From Gracilaria gracilis (lineage: Eukaryota > Rhodophyta > Florideophyceae > Gracilariales > Gracilariaceae): 64,000 bases of DNA. Positions within the stretch are counted from its first letter, which is position 1. Every line of letters starts with the position of its first letter. The notes under the pieces are model-generated. The model worked only from the letters and a program-made list of their open reading frames with translations. It was not told the DNA's origin and did not search any database. The translations under genes were made by a program, and so were the position numbers. Below are positions 53,001 through 64,000 of the stretch, one piece after another. The DNA is taken from positions 124,001 through 188,000 of the forward strand of contig JARGSG010000086.1 in NCBI GenBank assembly GCA_030374805.1. The letters are read 5' to 3'.

Positions 53001-55396
53001 CTGAAAGCTCATTCTCAACAGATATCCTTATATTTTAATTGAGGTTTGCATGACAAAATTCAGTTGAAGTATGGTAAATGTGTGGTACATAATTTCACTA
53101 AAATGCCTTCAGAAATGAAACATAAGAAACATTAAAAACATACGCTAACATGTTAGTGCAAATAATCGAAAATATGTCTATACTTAAAAGAAGCACACAA
53201 TCTTCTCCATTACAAGTACACGTGATTTCCGGCATCCCCCTGGCGGAGCTGCTAAACCGCAATACATGGGTCTGGTGTGTAAGTTATACGTCTCTCTTTT
53301 CCATTACTTCATAATGATTGCTGCCGGTTGTAACTCGACATGGATCCGAGTTCGCATTGTTGGTACAACAATGACCTGAGCTTTGTTGTGCACAAATTAG
53401 TGGTGCCGAATAAGGAGGTTCTTTTTATTGACTGACATCATAATTGGGCTGCTAGCTGGAAGCTGTCAAAAAAATGGATATTCTGCTCTCAGGAGTTTTA
53501 TATGATGCGGCCATTAAATTCAGCCGGACACAAGAAACGCATGTTTATAAGAATTCGGCGATGGTGCCCCACTTAAATCGAATTTCAAAACAGTTGCTTC
53601 TTTCATTTGACGTTCATTTCTTTTTCAAAATCATCAAAACTTTACTTATCATCCATCATACCACAGGACTTTTGGAACTTTTGTATGAGATCATTAGTTT
53701 TGGCCAGACACGGGTCTGGCAAGCTTACAAGAACTTTGCGATGTCGGTTGTTGAACAAATCAAATATGTGATTAATTCGTACAAATGATTCTACTACCAA
53801 CGAAAGGAAAGCTAATTCAAATCAAATGAGGAGCCCGTCTAAAAGAGAGACGTATATTTGGGCGACAACGAGCAGTTCCAAGAAGCTTCTAGTCTATCAC
53901 TTTATACGCCAACAAATGAAAGACTTAGTTTTAAAATAACTTTTCTCTTCAAACAGTTAATGGCGCAGCAAAACAGATTTAAAAACTTTTTATTTAGCAA
54001 TTTGACGCAAAGAGTGTTTGTAAGACACTGGAATTTAAATAATTATCAAATCACAAACTTGGAAATTAATCAAGTTCAAATTTACAAGGAAAATACCAGA
54101 TAACAAAACAGCAGGAGTTTAAATGCTTCATAGTAAAATACAGTTTTATGTTTTCTGAAGAAACCAAGCCAAAGCCAAAAAGGTATTTCACCGCCTTTTT
54201 AATCAAAACTGTAGGGCAAGTTGGTTGAATTAAATGGTTTTCGAGGAAAATTGTAACACAAAAACACTTCCTTTTCTCAAAATCGATACCATCAAATTCA
54301 AAGAAGTTTTCACCATGAGGAACTTTTCTATACTGTCTTCCAAGTGTAGCAAAGAATCACGAAGAGGACTAGTAACTAGACCAACGGGCGCCTTTGCCTG
54401 TTGGAACAGAGAGACACGAGGCTGACGGGTACGACCAGTGAGGCAACCAAACGAATGAAACACTGCGATAAAAGCGATCAGAATTCCAGACGGATACCGG
54501 TTGGCAGGGTGCTGGGAGGGCTAAAGAGGTGACTGGCGGGGGAAGCCGGGCACGCAATTGACCGTCCGGAATCAACCTGAGTAGCTGGTCAGGCAGAAAG
54601 CGCACTCCCCTCGCAGACATGGATTAAATTGGCGCAGTCAATGGCCTAGATAACACCCTGGGAGACATCACCCAACGGATGCAACCATGAATAATGGACG
54701 AGTTACACTTCAGAGTGGCCGTCGACCAATCGGTATGAAGAAACCGCGTCAAAAACGTGACGCTAGGACATCGATTGGACCTAGGAAAAACGATGCAACA
54801 CATCGACGAGACAACGGAACTTCAGGCTGAACGCAGTGACAGCGAGCTAGAACCGAGGGGACATCGAACCGCCACGTGGGGCTAGGACGTCCGGATGGCA
54901 CGCGGAGGGAGCGCCAGAAAGGACAACACCAGGAAACCAGATGGAAACCGGATGAAGGCCGCGCTTCAATTATGGACGCGTGAACGCAATCAACTGATTA
55001 GGTAATAGATTGATTGGAAAACGCCGACGCTTATCCCCCCAATCGACACAGAGGTGTTATACTGCGACATGTTGGGAAAGCCTCTCGCTTGGCAAGCCAG
55101 TGGTCGTAACTAATGTTGAAAAACGGGTTTGCTATAAATTGAACGAAGTGTAGTGCAACGCCAGAATCAGAGAGACACCACGAAGACATCCGGGATCTTC
55201 CTCCTTAGGAGGGCAGCCAACGGACAGAACCTCTCTGGCAATGCACGACGAAGTCGGGTATAAGTCAAGGCCAAGCCTTTACCACGGAGCTTAGAGACTT
55301 GAGCAGATAACTATTTGGGCACCACGTGTGTGGGCGAATGTATCATCGCAAGAAACACGAGTCTACAGAAGTGGGGAAAAAGAAAATGAGATCCGC
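50024..55396. other. AT-rich sequence without a recognised gene
   Basis: Open frames of 60-125 codons occur (for example 50044-50421, 51720-51962, 52316-52603, 53474-53788) without domains or conserved partners. An AATGAATGAATGAATTT run (52631-52647) looks like the tail of a non-LTR element. Near 54625 AAATTGGCGCAGTCAATGG resembles a retrotransposon primer-binding site, and a purine-only-like tract (about 55367-55389) precedes the LTR at 55397. These hint at decayed retroelements, not at genes. Confidence 0.5.
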
Positions 55397-56248
55397 CGTG
55401 GAGCAACGCCTTTGGCGGGAAAAGCGAAAGCACACGAGGAAGTTCGGAATCTTCTCCTCGATAGGGTAGCGCAGGGAACCGAGCACTCCGGGAATGACAC
55501 AGCTAAGCCAGGCGTAAATCCGAAGTCAAACAGTCACGAAAAGCGTCGGAATTTTGATGTCAGGCCGTAGTCGGTAGAGATCCACGTGTTCACACGGTCA
55601 CGAGATGAGTCATCAAAAGATAGTAGCACGGCAACGACAAAATGTCGGAAACCGGCCACTGAGAACAGGGCAAAAAGAAAAACTCAAAAAGGGGAGAAAG
55701 AGAACCACCAGAGTGGGGAAAAGAGAGAAGGAATAAAGCAAACCCAATACAGAGGGGAGTGTATGACAATAGGTCAGGAAGAGAAACACAAGTAGTGGGT
55801 ATACTGTGAGCGCCACAAGGGTGGGTAACTATTCACGGACATCACGGTTGTCACTCCACTTGAAGTGAACAATATGCGAAGACTTGATAGTTAGAGCCAG
55901 AAGCCCTTGCTTGGCGAGAGGCGATTTACTTGGGAGTGCAGTGCTCAACCCTCTAAGTACTGATCTTGGCGCACCGCTGGCCGTGGGTGCGCCGGGCAAA
56001 AGAATCTATAAAATATCTAAGTGAATACAGAAATGCTGGATGCACTGCCTCCGGCATATCCGTGCTACATGTGTGTAATTAAAACCTGCTAAGCAGCGCC
56101 TCGAGCTATGCAATCCACGTACAGATCTGTGAAAATTACCTCCGCGAGGCGACACGCTAGTAGCGGTGCAGCTCATATATATCTACTAGCGCATGATGCG
56201 TAAATGAACTAAGTCCTTCAAATCGCCTCCAAGGAGTGTTGTCCTTCA
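55397..56248 (+). repeat. LTR (852 bp), second copy of the family at 38.2-39.0 kb
   Basis: Full-length match, opposite strand, to the solo LTR at 38184-39035, with many substitutions. It starts CGTGGAGCAAC (terminal T changed) and ends GTTGTCCTTCA. No target duplication flanks it, so it is one LTR of a larger element or a rearranged copy. The gypsy pol downstream has the same orientation, but ownership is not proven. Confidence 0.85.
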
Positions 56249-59200
56249 TATCTCCCTTCTTAGGAGAGACCGCGCCGTCGCGATGGCAGGTCGAACTCCC
56301 ACCTATGGGCATAAAATCGCGTCTTCGAAGTCTTCATATTACATCTCACCTTGCTAAGACCAGGTCACTACTGCTCGACAGTGAAAATATCGCTCTAGCG
56401 ATGACCATTTATGTTCCCAACAGTCTGCTTCTCGCTCTCGAGATCCTACTACCAGCATTTTTGCTATCCTTTGAGTGCCTCGCGCGATGAGCGGTTAAAC
56501 TTCGAACCCAGGATAGATCTCTGGACTTCTTTCCATACCTCTTCCGCAAAGCGGCAATGCTTCAGGAGCCTTTCACTGCAACCACGACCGTGGCGATCAC
56601 ATTCTCCCTCCGGGACAGCCCCCTCATGGTCACATCATAGACGAAGTGCCGTGGCCTTCCAACGACGAGTTAGTCGGACAGAACCCTTGCGTTCACTTGC
56701 ATCTCTATTGGACTGCTATAGGGTTTAATCCTACAGCCAATTTCAACGAAGAGCTCATCGCGTCTTATGCGGACGGTAAAAATCGTCTTCTCGGAGACCT
56801 TCCAGTGATAGTTACCACTTCGTGGGATTAGCTTCGACAGGTGGCCGTTCCTCCTCATGTAGTTGTGCGGAGTTCCATAGATTCGCTGGTTTCCGCTCAG
56901 GTGGCGTTGGTTCGCTTTGGGTATGCACGGCAGAGCCGGGCGAACTTTGAGTTTCCAATTCCTGCTTACATCAGCTTTGTTCACCGGTGTACAGTACACA
57001 AGGCGAGATTTCGTACAGCACCCGCTTGGCGGTGATCGAGACTTACTTCTGGAGAGAATGTTCTATTGTACGCCAAGAAGCAGTGTGTTGGATTCATCCA
57101 ATCCTCCGTGTGGAGTTTCCGCACGGAGGAGTTCAGTTATTTTCGCTGGGAGTCCGGTTCACGGGGGTTACAGAACTTCATCCGCGATTAGCGTCGTGCG
57201 CGTTCCCGATTCTGGTTACTCGTTCCGTATCAAAACAAGGAGATCAATCGAATCTGGCACAATCACCGGCTGGGCCGTTACGTTTCCAATCCCACATGGT
57301 AGTCCTCGTTGGAGGTATGTCGCGGTGCTACGTTGAGTGGCCCTCGGTCAGTTCCAATCTGGGCTTAGGCCTCATCGAGGATCCGTATTCCGGACTTTGA
57401 TCCGTTGTGCTCACAAAGTGGGCAATCCGCACCGCGGCTTATCTCCTATGGGATTTATATGACCGGTGTCGACTGTGGTGTATTTTGCGTCGCCGTTGGG
57501 TCTGTATCCGAAAACTCTCGTTGTGGTCCCTCTTGGAGGTGAGAACAATGCGGAAAAAGTTCGTGGGCTTCTCGACGTATTCGAGCTAGTTGATTAGGCC
57601 AGTGTGCTCTTCACTGCAAGCGGCCGTGATCACGAAGAGGGCGGTTTCGGCCAGTCTCCGGGACGAGGCACGCCATTGGCAGGAGACTTCATCTTTCTCA
57701 ACCCCTGGGGGTTGCCAGAGATTAACACAGCTGAAGCGGGAGCTCTCCCGATGGCTAAGACGTGCAACCCTTATGGGCATCCTGTTGGCTTTCTGGATGC
57801 TGACGAGTTCCATCACGCCTACAGCGGTGGGGATGACCAAATAATGGACAAAGAACCCAAGATAGGGTATGATGAAGACTTAGTCAAAGTGGTTCTTTCC
57901 ACCAATGCGGTTGTATCGACCTCCAACGACACGGCAGTGGCGGCAACGGCGACGGCTGAGCAGGTGAATCCACCCGAGCTCGAACCTTCATCGGTAGGCG
58001 CCGTGGTGGCTTCTATTCCGGACGAATCCGACGTGATCGAGGTGGCCGCCGTCCTGATTTCTGTGGTTGGGGCTGTTGAGGTGCTGTGATCGAATAGTTT
58101 CTCCGAAGAGTTGGCTTTCCGAAAATGTTGCGAGCGGGGAGGTCGCCACAATGCGGGACGCGTGGGCTGCACGCCTCAATGGCAGATCCAATCCCAGCAA
58201 TGGGGGTGGCGGCGACGGTGCTCCGGGCCCTTCCAGCGAAGGCTCGGGGGCTTGGTTTATTTTCCACCAAATTCCCGCTATGCGGTGTGGTCGTAGAATG
58301 TAGCATTGATAGAAATTAAACCTACTTCAGTCTATGGCGTATATTTTTCCCTTTTCAGGAACCAGATTCGTCTTCTTCCACTCCTGAACATTTTTATAGG
58401 TGAGCTAGCTTATTCCCCTTCGGGGCGTGTTATCCCACTTGGGCATTGACAATTGTCACCAGGAGGCTCATGAGAGTACGTCGAAGGTACTGCGTCACTT
58501 TCGATCGGGCAAGATGCTCGATGGGCTCAACCGAGTCAGCCTCGGACCCGTAGCCGTACCAAAGTACGAGATACTGTAGGTACCTCAACGGTTGGTATGA
58601 GTGTTTCATGATGTGGTGGACTACGAACTCGTGTCAGAAGACTCCCCGTTCTTGCCGTGTGATTTAGACATATTTCTTCGGAGAGTTCTCCGGCGACATC
58701 GCCGTGTGTGGCGCTGCGTCGATGCTCCGATTAGACCAAGTGTTGTCCAACAAGGTTGGTGGCACGGTGCCCTGGCAGTGGGTTACCTTACTTCGGTCCA
58801 TGGTCACGCGTCTCGCCATGTCAGTGTTCCAGATTCCTTGGTTCGGTAGACTTCCTTCTCTCGCGGGAATTCCAGGTGAGCGTACCGCAAGTTTGCGTGG
58901 CAGCAACGGATCCGAAGGAGATGGTTGTGTCGTCGAAGGCACTGGCGTCAACGGTAACCCTGATTGAACCGGCCTCGTCGTGGTGGAACGTGACCTTGTC
59001 AACGGGTGGCCATCATTGGTCTGCCTCGTAACTTGTTCTGCCTTTGTGTGCACGGGAGGTGTCAGCTTTTCTTGTAGATGTGATTTGCCCACGGAGCTAC
59101 TCTTCCTTAGAGGTGTAGTCCATGTGCCACGGTTGGTACTTTCCTGCTGGCCACTTCGTGACGTGTTCATGGTATATTCTGCCTTGGACGTGCTGGCCTA

Positions 59201-59691
59201 CTTAGTCTCGGACGCTTCTTCTCCGTCTTGGACGTGCGAGCTCAACAGAATCTTATGTTGTTGTTACAATTCAATGCGCGGTGTGGTCACTCCGGAGCCG
59301 CTATGCGGCGTATATGACGGCTTCGGCGGTAAGGATTGAGTCTCCTCGGTACTGTCCCACGCAGCAGTAGTTTCTAGTGACAATTCCGCTTCTGCGTTGA
59401 CAGAAGAGGAGTTTGGCGAGACGCAAGACCCCTGGGGGGCGGCAATCGCTTAATCGTAGCGCCAGAATTCCGTATATCACGAGATTCATCATGCAAAAAC
59501 GCGGAATTGACGAGTCCTTCCTCCCCTTTGATGGAGTGACATGGGAAGTGGGTGTCAGCGCGCTGAGGTGGCGAGTAACTACGCCAAGAGACGATGCTTA
59601 AGACAGCCAAGCACCAGGGCGTTTAGAGTCCGATAACATCGCCAGATAAGGGAGTCTCCTCTTAGGTTGCGGCAAATCCCTAAGGCGGTCG
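56249..59691 (+). other. Probable decayed retrotransposon leader and gag region
   Basis: Lies between an LTR and a gypsy protease on the same strand. The longest frame, 57604-58089 (161 codons, acidic Val/Ala/Thr-rich C-terminal half), has no domain I recognise; no zinc knuckle could be found with confidence. Confidence 0.4.
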
Positions 59692-61006
59692 ATGTGGAGT
59701 GGGTTTGATGTGTTCGTAGTGTTCGTTTCCGCTTCCGCAGCAGAAGGTCTATTTGATGTGTCGTTTTTCGCAGGTGGGGCAAGGGCGAAGCGTTCCGTCC
59801 CGATGGCGGCCTATCTCCGGGCCTGGACGGACTTCGCCCACGTCTTGCCAACAGCGTCGACCCACCAACGTGCTCTGGCCCCACTGGCTAATCCGGTAGC
59901 ACCGGTACACCTTCCCGGGGACGATCCAAACACCGCTGTCGCGAAACCCCGAGGCCAACGCGCCCAAGCAATCGTGGTCGAGGCACCTTTGCAATCGCCG
60001 CAGGCGGAAAATCCAGGAAAACTAAACGAGGGAGTTTCTCATTCGGGAGAGACGTCCCCAGAGCAGAGGCTGTCGAAGTCCAAGGCATCGCCGCCGCACT
60101 CCCCGGTTAAGATCCTTTTGAGGAAAGACACTGCTGACGAGGACTCGGAACACTTTGGCGCTCTCCGTCGACCGTGGATACGGGTGAAGAAAAACTGGTT
60201 CCAGGATAGAGTACTCGTGATGGCCAAACGTTACTATAAAGTTTACACTGACTTTGGCCTCAATACCCAGTTTATGGTGCGCATTCTCACGGTATTAGAT
60301 ACCGGTGCAGGTCCGAACTTTCCTCCTGCCACCACTTATGCTGAGCGTATTCGCCAGAGAGCGACACCCGAGGTCACTGAAGCAAATGGCAACCCCGTTA
60401 ACAAAGGTGGAAACAATCGACTTATTTGTGCATTTCGGAACCTCTGTGGTCAAGCTCGACTTCATGGTACGTCGTTAATTGGCTGCGCCAGTTATTTTAG
60501 GATGTGATTCCTGCGACAGATTCGTCGACGCGATTAGGCCCCGCCTCAGGCATGTGGAATTCGAAGACAGCTCATCCGTTCCGATACTCCTTCATCCACC
60601 TAAGCGTGCAGCGAAGAAGCAAGTTTCAATACCTGCTGCTCAGGAACCTCCGCTCCTGACTCATGAGTCCATAAAACTTCGTATTGCAGCGTCTGTGTGC
60701 TTCTTACCAGAATCCCAAGTAATAATGCAGGTCAACTCCCGAAAACACGGTCTTCGGGTTATTCAACCAATTCCATCTTTGACCGAGAAGAATCTTCTCA
60801 CCGTCGAAAACGGCGTGGCACAGGTTACACTGGATACTCCGTTTCGGATACTTGTGGCCAATCTTGAAAAGAGGCCCCGGTACCTGGTGAAGAACCAAGT
60901 CATTGGATCGGTCGAACCGCACCCGATGGCGATGCTCCCGACCCGAATGACGGCTGCCGAGGTTCTCGGTTTGGTTTCCGCGAAATGGGGTAACAATCTG
61001 AGATAA
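59692..61006 (+). pseudogene. Ty3/gypsy gag-protease remnant
   Basis: The frame 59692-60507 has a basic, Ser/Pro-rich part and then VRILTVLDTGAGPNF (about 60276-60320), the D-T-G active site of a retroviral-type aspartic protease. A frame change near 60480 leads into APVILGCDSCDRFVDAIR, the second half of that protease, and on to 61006. The protease would cut the polyprotein in an active element. Confidence 0.75.
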
Positions 61007-61048
61007 CCCGACTTTCCGTATAAGGAGGAGGAAGATACTGCCGTTTCA

Positions 61049-61905
61049 ATGGAGAAATTGCCAAGTGACCCGGAAACCGCACCTGCATTCGATACGGAGA
61101 AACATGGCCCTACGAGCTATGAACGGATTGACCCCTTGAAGGCTCGTGAGGAGCTAGATCTCAACCGTGTGCTGGAATCACACAGTGAACGCCTGGGAGA
61201 CGTGTTAGGGAAAATTACCTCAATGTGGGATGGATCTCTTGGTAAGATAAATAGAACGGAACACCGGATTGACTTTTTACCAGACACGCGACCTGTTTTG
61301 AAACGCCCTTACAGGGCAGGCCCGAGGCTCGAAAATAAGAACCGTTCCAAGCAGACAAGATGCTTCGCGCAAGCATTATTTAGCCCGTTCAGTCGCCCTA
61401 GGCATCCCTAGTTGTATTGCCATTCAAGGCCGTCCGAACCTGGAGGTTCTGTGTCGACAACCGCCGGCTCAATGCAGTGACGATCAGTGACACGTATCCC
61501 ATTCCTCGTATGGACGAGTGCATCGAATCGCTCGAAAACGCACCCGTGTTCACGGCATTGAACGCCAATTTGGGATATTGGCAAGTCTCCGTAAGGGAAG
61601 AAGACCGCGATAAGACCGTGGGTGTGCACTTTACCTTGTACACGGGTAATACCTTACTGAGGTCGTTAATGAACATATCCGACCCGTCGGGATGCCTCAT
61701 GCGATGGAGGCTTCGCTTAGCGGAATGCGATTTTCAAGTGGTATGTAAAAAGGCGACGCTGAACATGCAAGGCGACGCACTGTCGATATTACCCACTACT
61801 GGAGAAGCCCGCTTCTCCAGAGATGATGAAATTTTTCGTCTCGTTGCTGACGAGGTGGATACGCATGATCCGGAAGTGGAACAAGATCTATGGCCCGAAG
61901 ATTAA
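61049..61905 (+). pseudogene. Ty3/gypsy reverse transcriptase/RNase H, internally deleted
   Basis: The frame from 61417 reads RTWRFCVDNRRLNAVT, DTYPIPRMDECIESL and FTALNANLGYWQV; the catalytic Asp of the last motif is replaced by Asn. Right after GVHFTLYTG the sequence jumps to DPSGCLMRWRLRLAECDF and NMQGDALSILPT, the end of RNase H. The YXDD box and connection are missing, so roughly 1 kb has been lost. Confidence 0.8.
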
Positions 61906-63129
61906 GAATTCGACGATGAATTGGACGAACTACTCGTTGCAAACGATAATGAGGCTTAACAGTCCCTACCGAGAAATTTTGTCCCTACCGAGAAATTTTG
62001 TCCCAGTAACACCGGAGGAAATGATCCGAGAACAACACGGCGACCCGTTCTGCGTGCGCATTCGTGCCCGTTTAAACGATGGTGCAGTCTTCCGATTTGA
62101 AGTAAACGACATCGGCTATCTCGTAGGGACGATCGAGTGTAACCTACCATTCGTGGTGCCTCACATGCTACAGACGCGGATACTTCAACTGTCGCATTCT
62201 GCGTCTCCACGCAGGTGGAAGAAAATCATACGTAACCCTGAGAAGGGACTTCTACTGGCCTTCCATGGCGGTCGATTGCTACGTAATAGTGCGGTTCTGC
62301 ACTGAGTGCGCGAAAAACCAGGATGAAATCAGGAAGAACCCAAAGAAAATGAGGCTATTCTAAGCAAGGCCGCCCCTCGAGTTTCTCGCAATCAATGTAC
62401 TCGGACCACTCCTGACGGCCATGAGAGGCCACAAGTTTTTACTCGTTATTACGGATCGTTTCTCGAAACTGTTTCGGAGTATCTTTCTGAAGACGATCAC
62501 TGCTTTCACGGTAGCCCAGGCCTTCGTAAAGCACTAGATCTTCGTCTACGGTCCGCCAGTTCAGGTGCTCTCCGATAAAGAGAAACAGTTTACATCGCGA
62601 TTTTCCCAGGATGTATGCAGCATCCTGGACATGAAGAACCTCTTCATCAAAAACTACCACCCCCAGTATAATGGGCAAGTCGAACGGTTAAGCCAGACTA
62701 TGTTAGCATCTCTCCGTTCTTACGTTGCTAATCACCGAAAGACATGGAATCTGTACACGGACGCGGTGATATTCGCCTACAACACGAAGTTATACACAAC
62801 TACCGGTGTTTAAGCGTTTGAGTGAGGACTCTCCTGTACGCCCACACTTTTGGCGTTGAAATCACAGCCTACGCTGGGTACTTCCTTACTGTGGGGGACT
62901 ACCGCGAGAAATAGAAGCATTGACTAACCAAAATTGGTACCAGCCACTCGTCCGTCCTTGGGAAAGTCTCAAGCTGCTTACAAGCGTGATTTTGATGCAC
63001 TCTTGTGAGGAAGGAAAACGTTACCAATTAGGGCCTGCAACTACGTTTCTGAACGAAGACAGCATTATAACCCTGAAAAGTAGAAACACCATAAGCTTTC
63101 GCCCACGGAAGATAAACCGTTCAAGGTAA
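61906..63129 (+). pseudogene. Ty3/gypsy integrase
   Basis: A zinc-binding H2C2 part reads RRDFYWPSMA and CTECAKNQ (about 62215-62325), then FLAINVLGPLL (first catalytic Asp now Asn), VLSDKEKQFTSRF with the second Asp, and HPQYNGQVERLSQTM with the catalytic Glu (62565-62720). Several frames and stops are involved, so it is inactive. Confidence 0.8.
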
Positions 63130-63149
63130 TTTTCGTCAGGGAGGACACA

Positions 63150-63719
63150 GTGGTACTCGAAATAAAATACAGAAATAAGCGAAACTTTCAAGACCGCGTA
63201 GTGTCGGCCCCACCACCCTCGTCTGAGGTAGTATCAGCACCTGCCAGCCCCGTTTATGGAATCAACAACCCCCGAGACTATCGTGGTGTATGGCCCTTTC
63301 TTTCAACCACACCCGAACCGGGGACTGTCAGACCTCCCGATGGAATCAGACAAACCAATGACATCGGAACATACTCCTGGCCAGAATGGACAGTAAAAAA
63401 CCCAGCTCGCTCGTGGGGACGCTACCGGCGCTGCGCGACACTCAATCCCAACCCCACCGCTCCGGCTAAGGAGGAGGAGGAGGTCACTTTTGCTGAACTT
63501 AAATCGCCATCACAACGTAAGAAGACACCCGTCGTACAGGGAAGGCTGTTTCCACACCGTATATCCCGCCAAACAAGCCCCAACAGTCGCAGGAACCCAG
63601 CGCGCCTGGTTTGTCAGGCAGTAGTAAGAGAAGGAGAGCCACGTCATAAGCGGCGGATATACACGCAGAAGAAGGCAAAACAATCTCATCCTCCCTCAAG
63701 GCGAGCCATGGTCGTATGA
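63150..63719 (+). other. Pro/Ser/Arg-rich open frame after the integrase (189 codons)
   Basis: Follows pol on the same strand; basic and Pro-rich, without a recognised domain. It may be the C-terminal tail of the polyprotein or simply open sequence. The 3' LTR of the element is not seen before the window ends at 64000. Confidence 0.35.
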
Positions 63720-64000
63720 TGGTTCCAGCGCAGCTGGGAGACAAAGAACTAACCCAGTTGAGGACGGATCCAAAGAATCGGTCGCACGTGCCTAACGCAA
63801 CGGCGGAGCGGCACTGTAACCAACAATTGGATGCGGGATGACATCCCCGGTACCAAGGGAGGAGAGCATCGCGAGGCCACGCGTGGTTGAGCAAGTTCCG
63901 AGCGTCTTGGTAGACCCTGGCATCGTCTCCAGAATGAAACCAGTCACCCGAAATGATGGTCGCTGCATGGACGGTGAGGACAAGCCACTGAGGGCGGAAA

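Noticed and set aside
59749..59994. Minus-strand Cys-rich frame as a gag zinc knuckle
   Set aside because: The Cys/His spacing (CPTCEKRHIK...) does not fit CX2CX4HX4C and the strand is opposite to the surrounding pol.
1..64000. CRISPR array, tRNA genes or bacterial operons
   Set aside because: No regularly spaced identical repeats with unique spacers, no convincing tRNA fold seen by eye, and all gene signals are eukaryotic; a tRNAscan run would settle the tRNA point.

Overview
The window is nuclear DNA of a eukaryote that I cannot name. TATA-box promoters, intron-less reading frames, a 5S rRNA gene with its own T-run terminator, secretory proteins and several classes of eukaryotic transposon exclude a bacterium. 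Very GC-rich, intron-less genes set between degraded retrotransposons, together with a sulfotransferase and an AA15-type copper monooxygenase, would suit an alga or another protist. That is inference only.

Layout. (1) 1-13.9 kb: a head-to-tail array of four paralogues of an unrecognised acidic, low-complexity protein (about 550-633 residues). Each has a near-identical core promoter and 5' leader. The first two share a tract that looks gene-converted, the third has a frameshift near its start and the fourth has lost its C-terminus. (2) 13.9-22.7 kb: mostly non-coding DNA with a 5S rRNA 3' fragment, one copy of a roughly 1 kb inverted repeat, a small foldback element and a repeatedly frameshifted FAD-binding protein gene. 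(3) 22.75-32.2 kb: a 5S rRNA gene directly followed by a very GC-rich island. It carries a membrane-anchored trypsin-like protease, a type II membrane sulfotransferase, an AA15-like lytic polysaccharide monooxygenase and a SAM-dependent methyltransferase, separated by long microsatellites. (4) 32.2-36.8 kb: sparse sequence with the inverted partner of the 15 kb repeat. (5) 36.83-44.28 kb: a degraded Ty1/copia element with 283-bp LTRs on the minus strand, into which a solo LTR of a second family has inserted, leaving a 5-bp target duplication. (6) 45.3-50.0 kb: a tyrosine-recombinase transposon whose ends are a 16-bp palindrome, next to an inverted 446-bp deletion derivative of the same family. 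(7) 50-64 kb: AT-rich sequence with no recognised gene, a second copy of the 850-bp LTR, then a decayed Ty3/gypsy pol (protease, RT, integrase) running to the edge.

How the genes fit together. Three island genes (protease, sulfotransferase, polysaccharide monooxygenase) carry signal or anchor sequences and would act in the secretory pathway or outside the cell. This hints at extracellular-matrix work, but nothing shows co-regulation. The paralogue array is the part least explained by known families; its shared promoter, and a coding-region hairpin present in all four copies, are the features most worth a second look.
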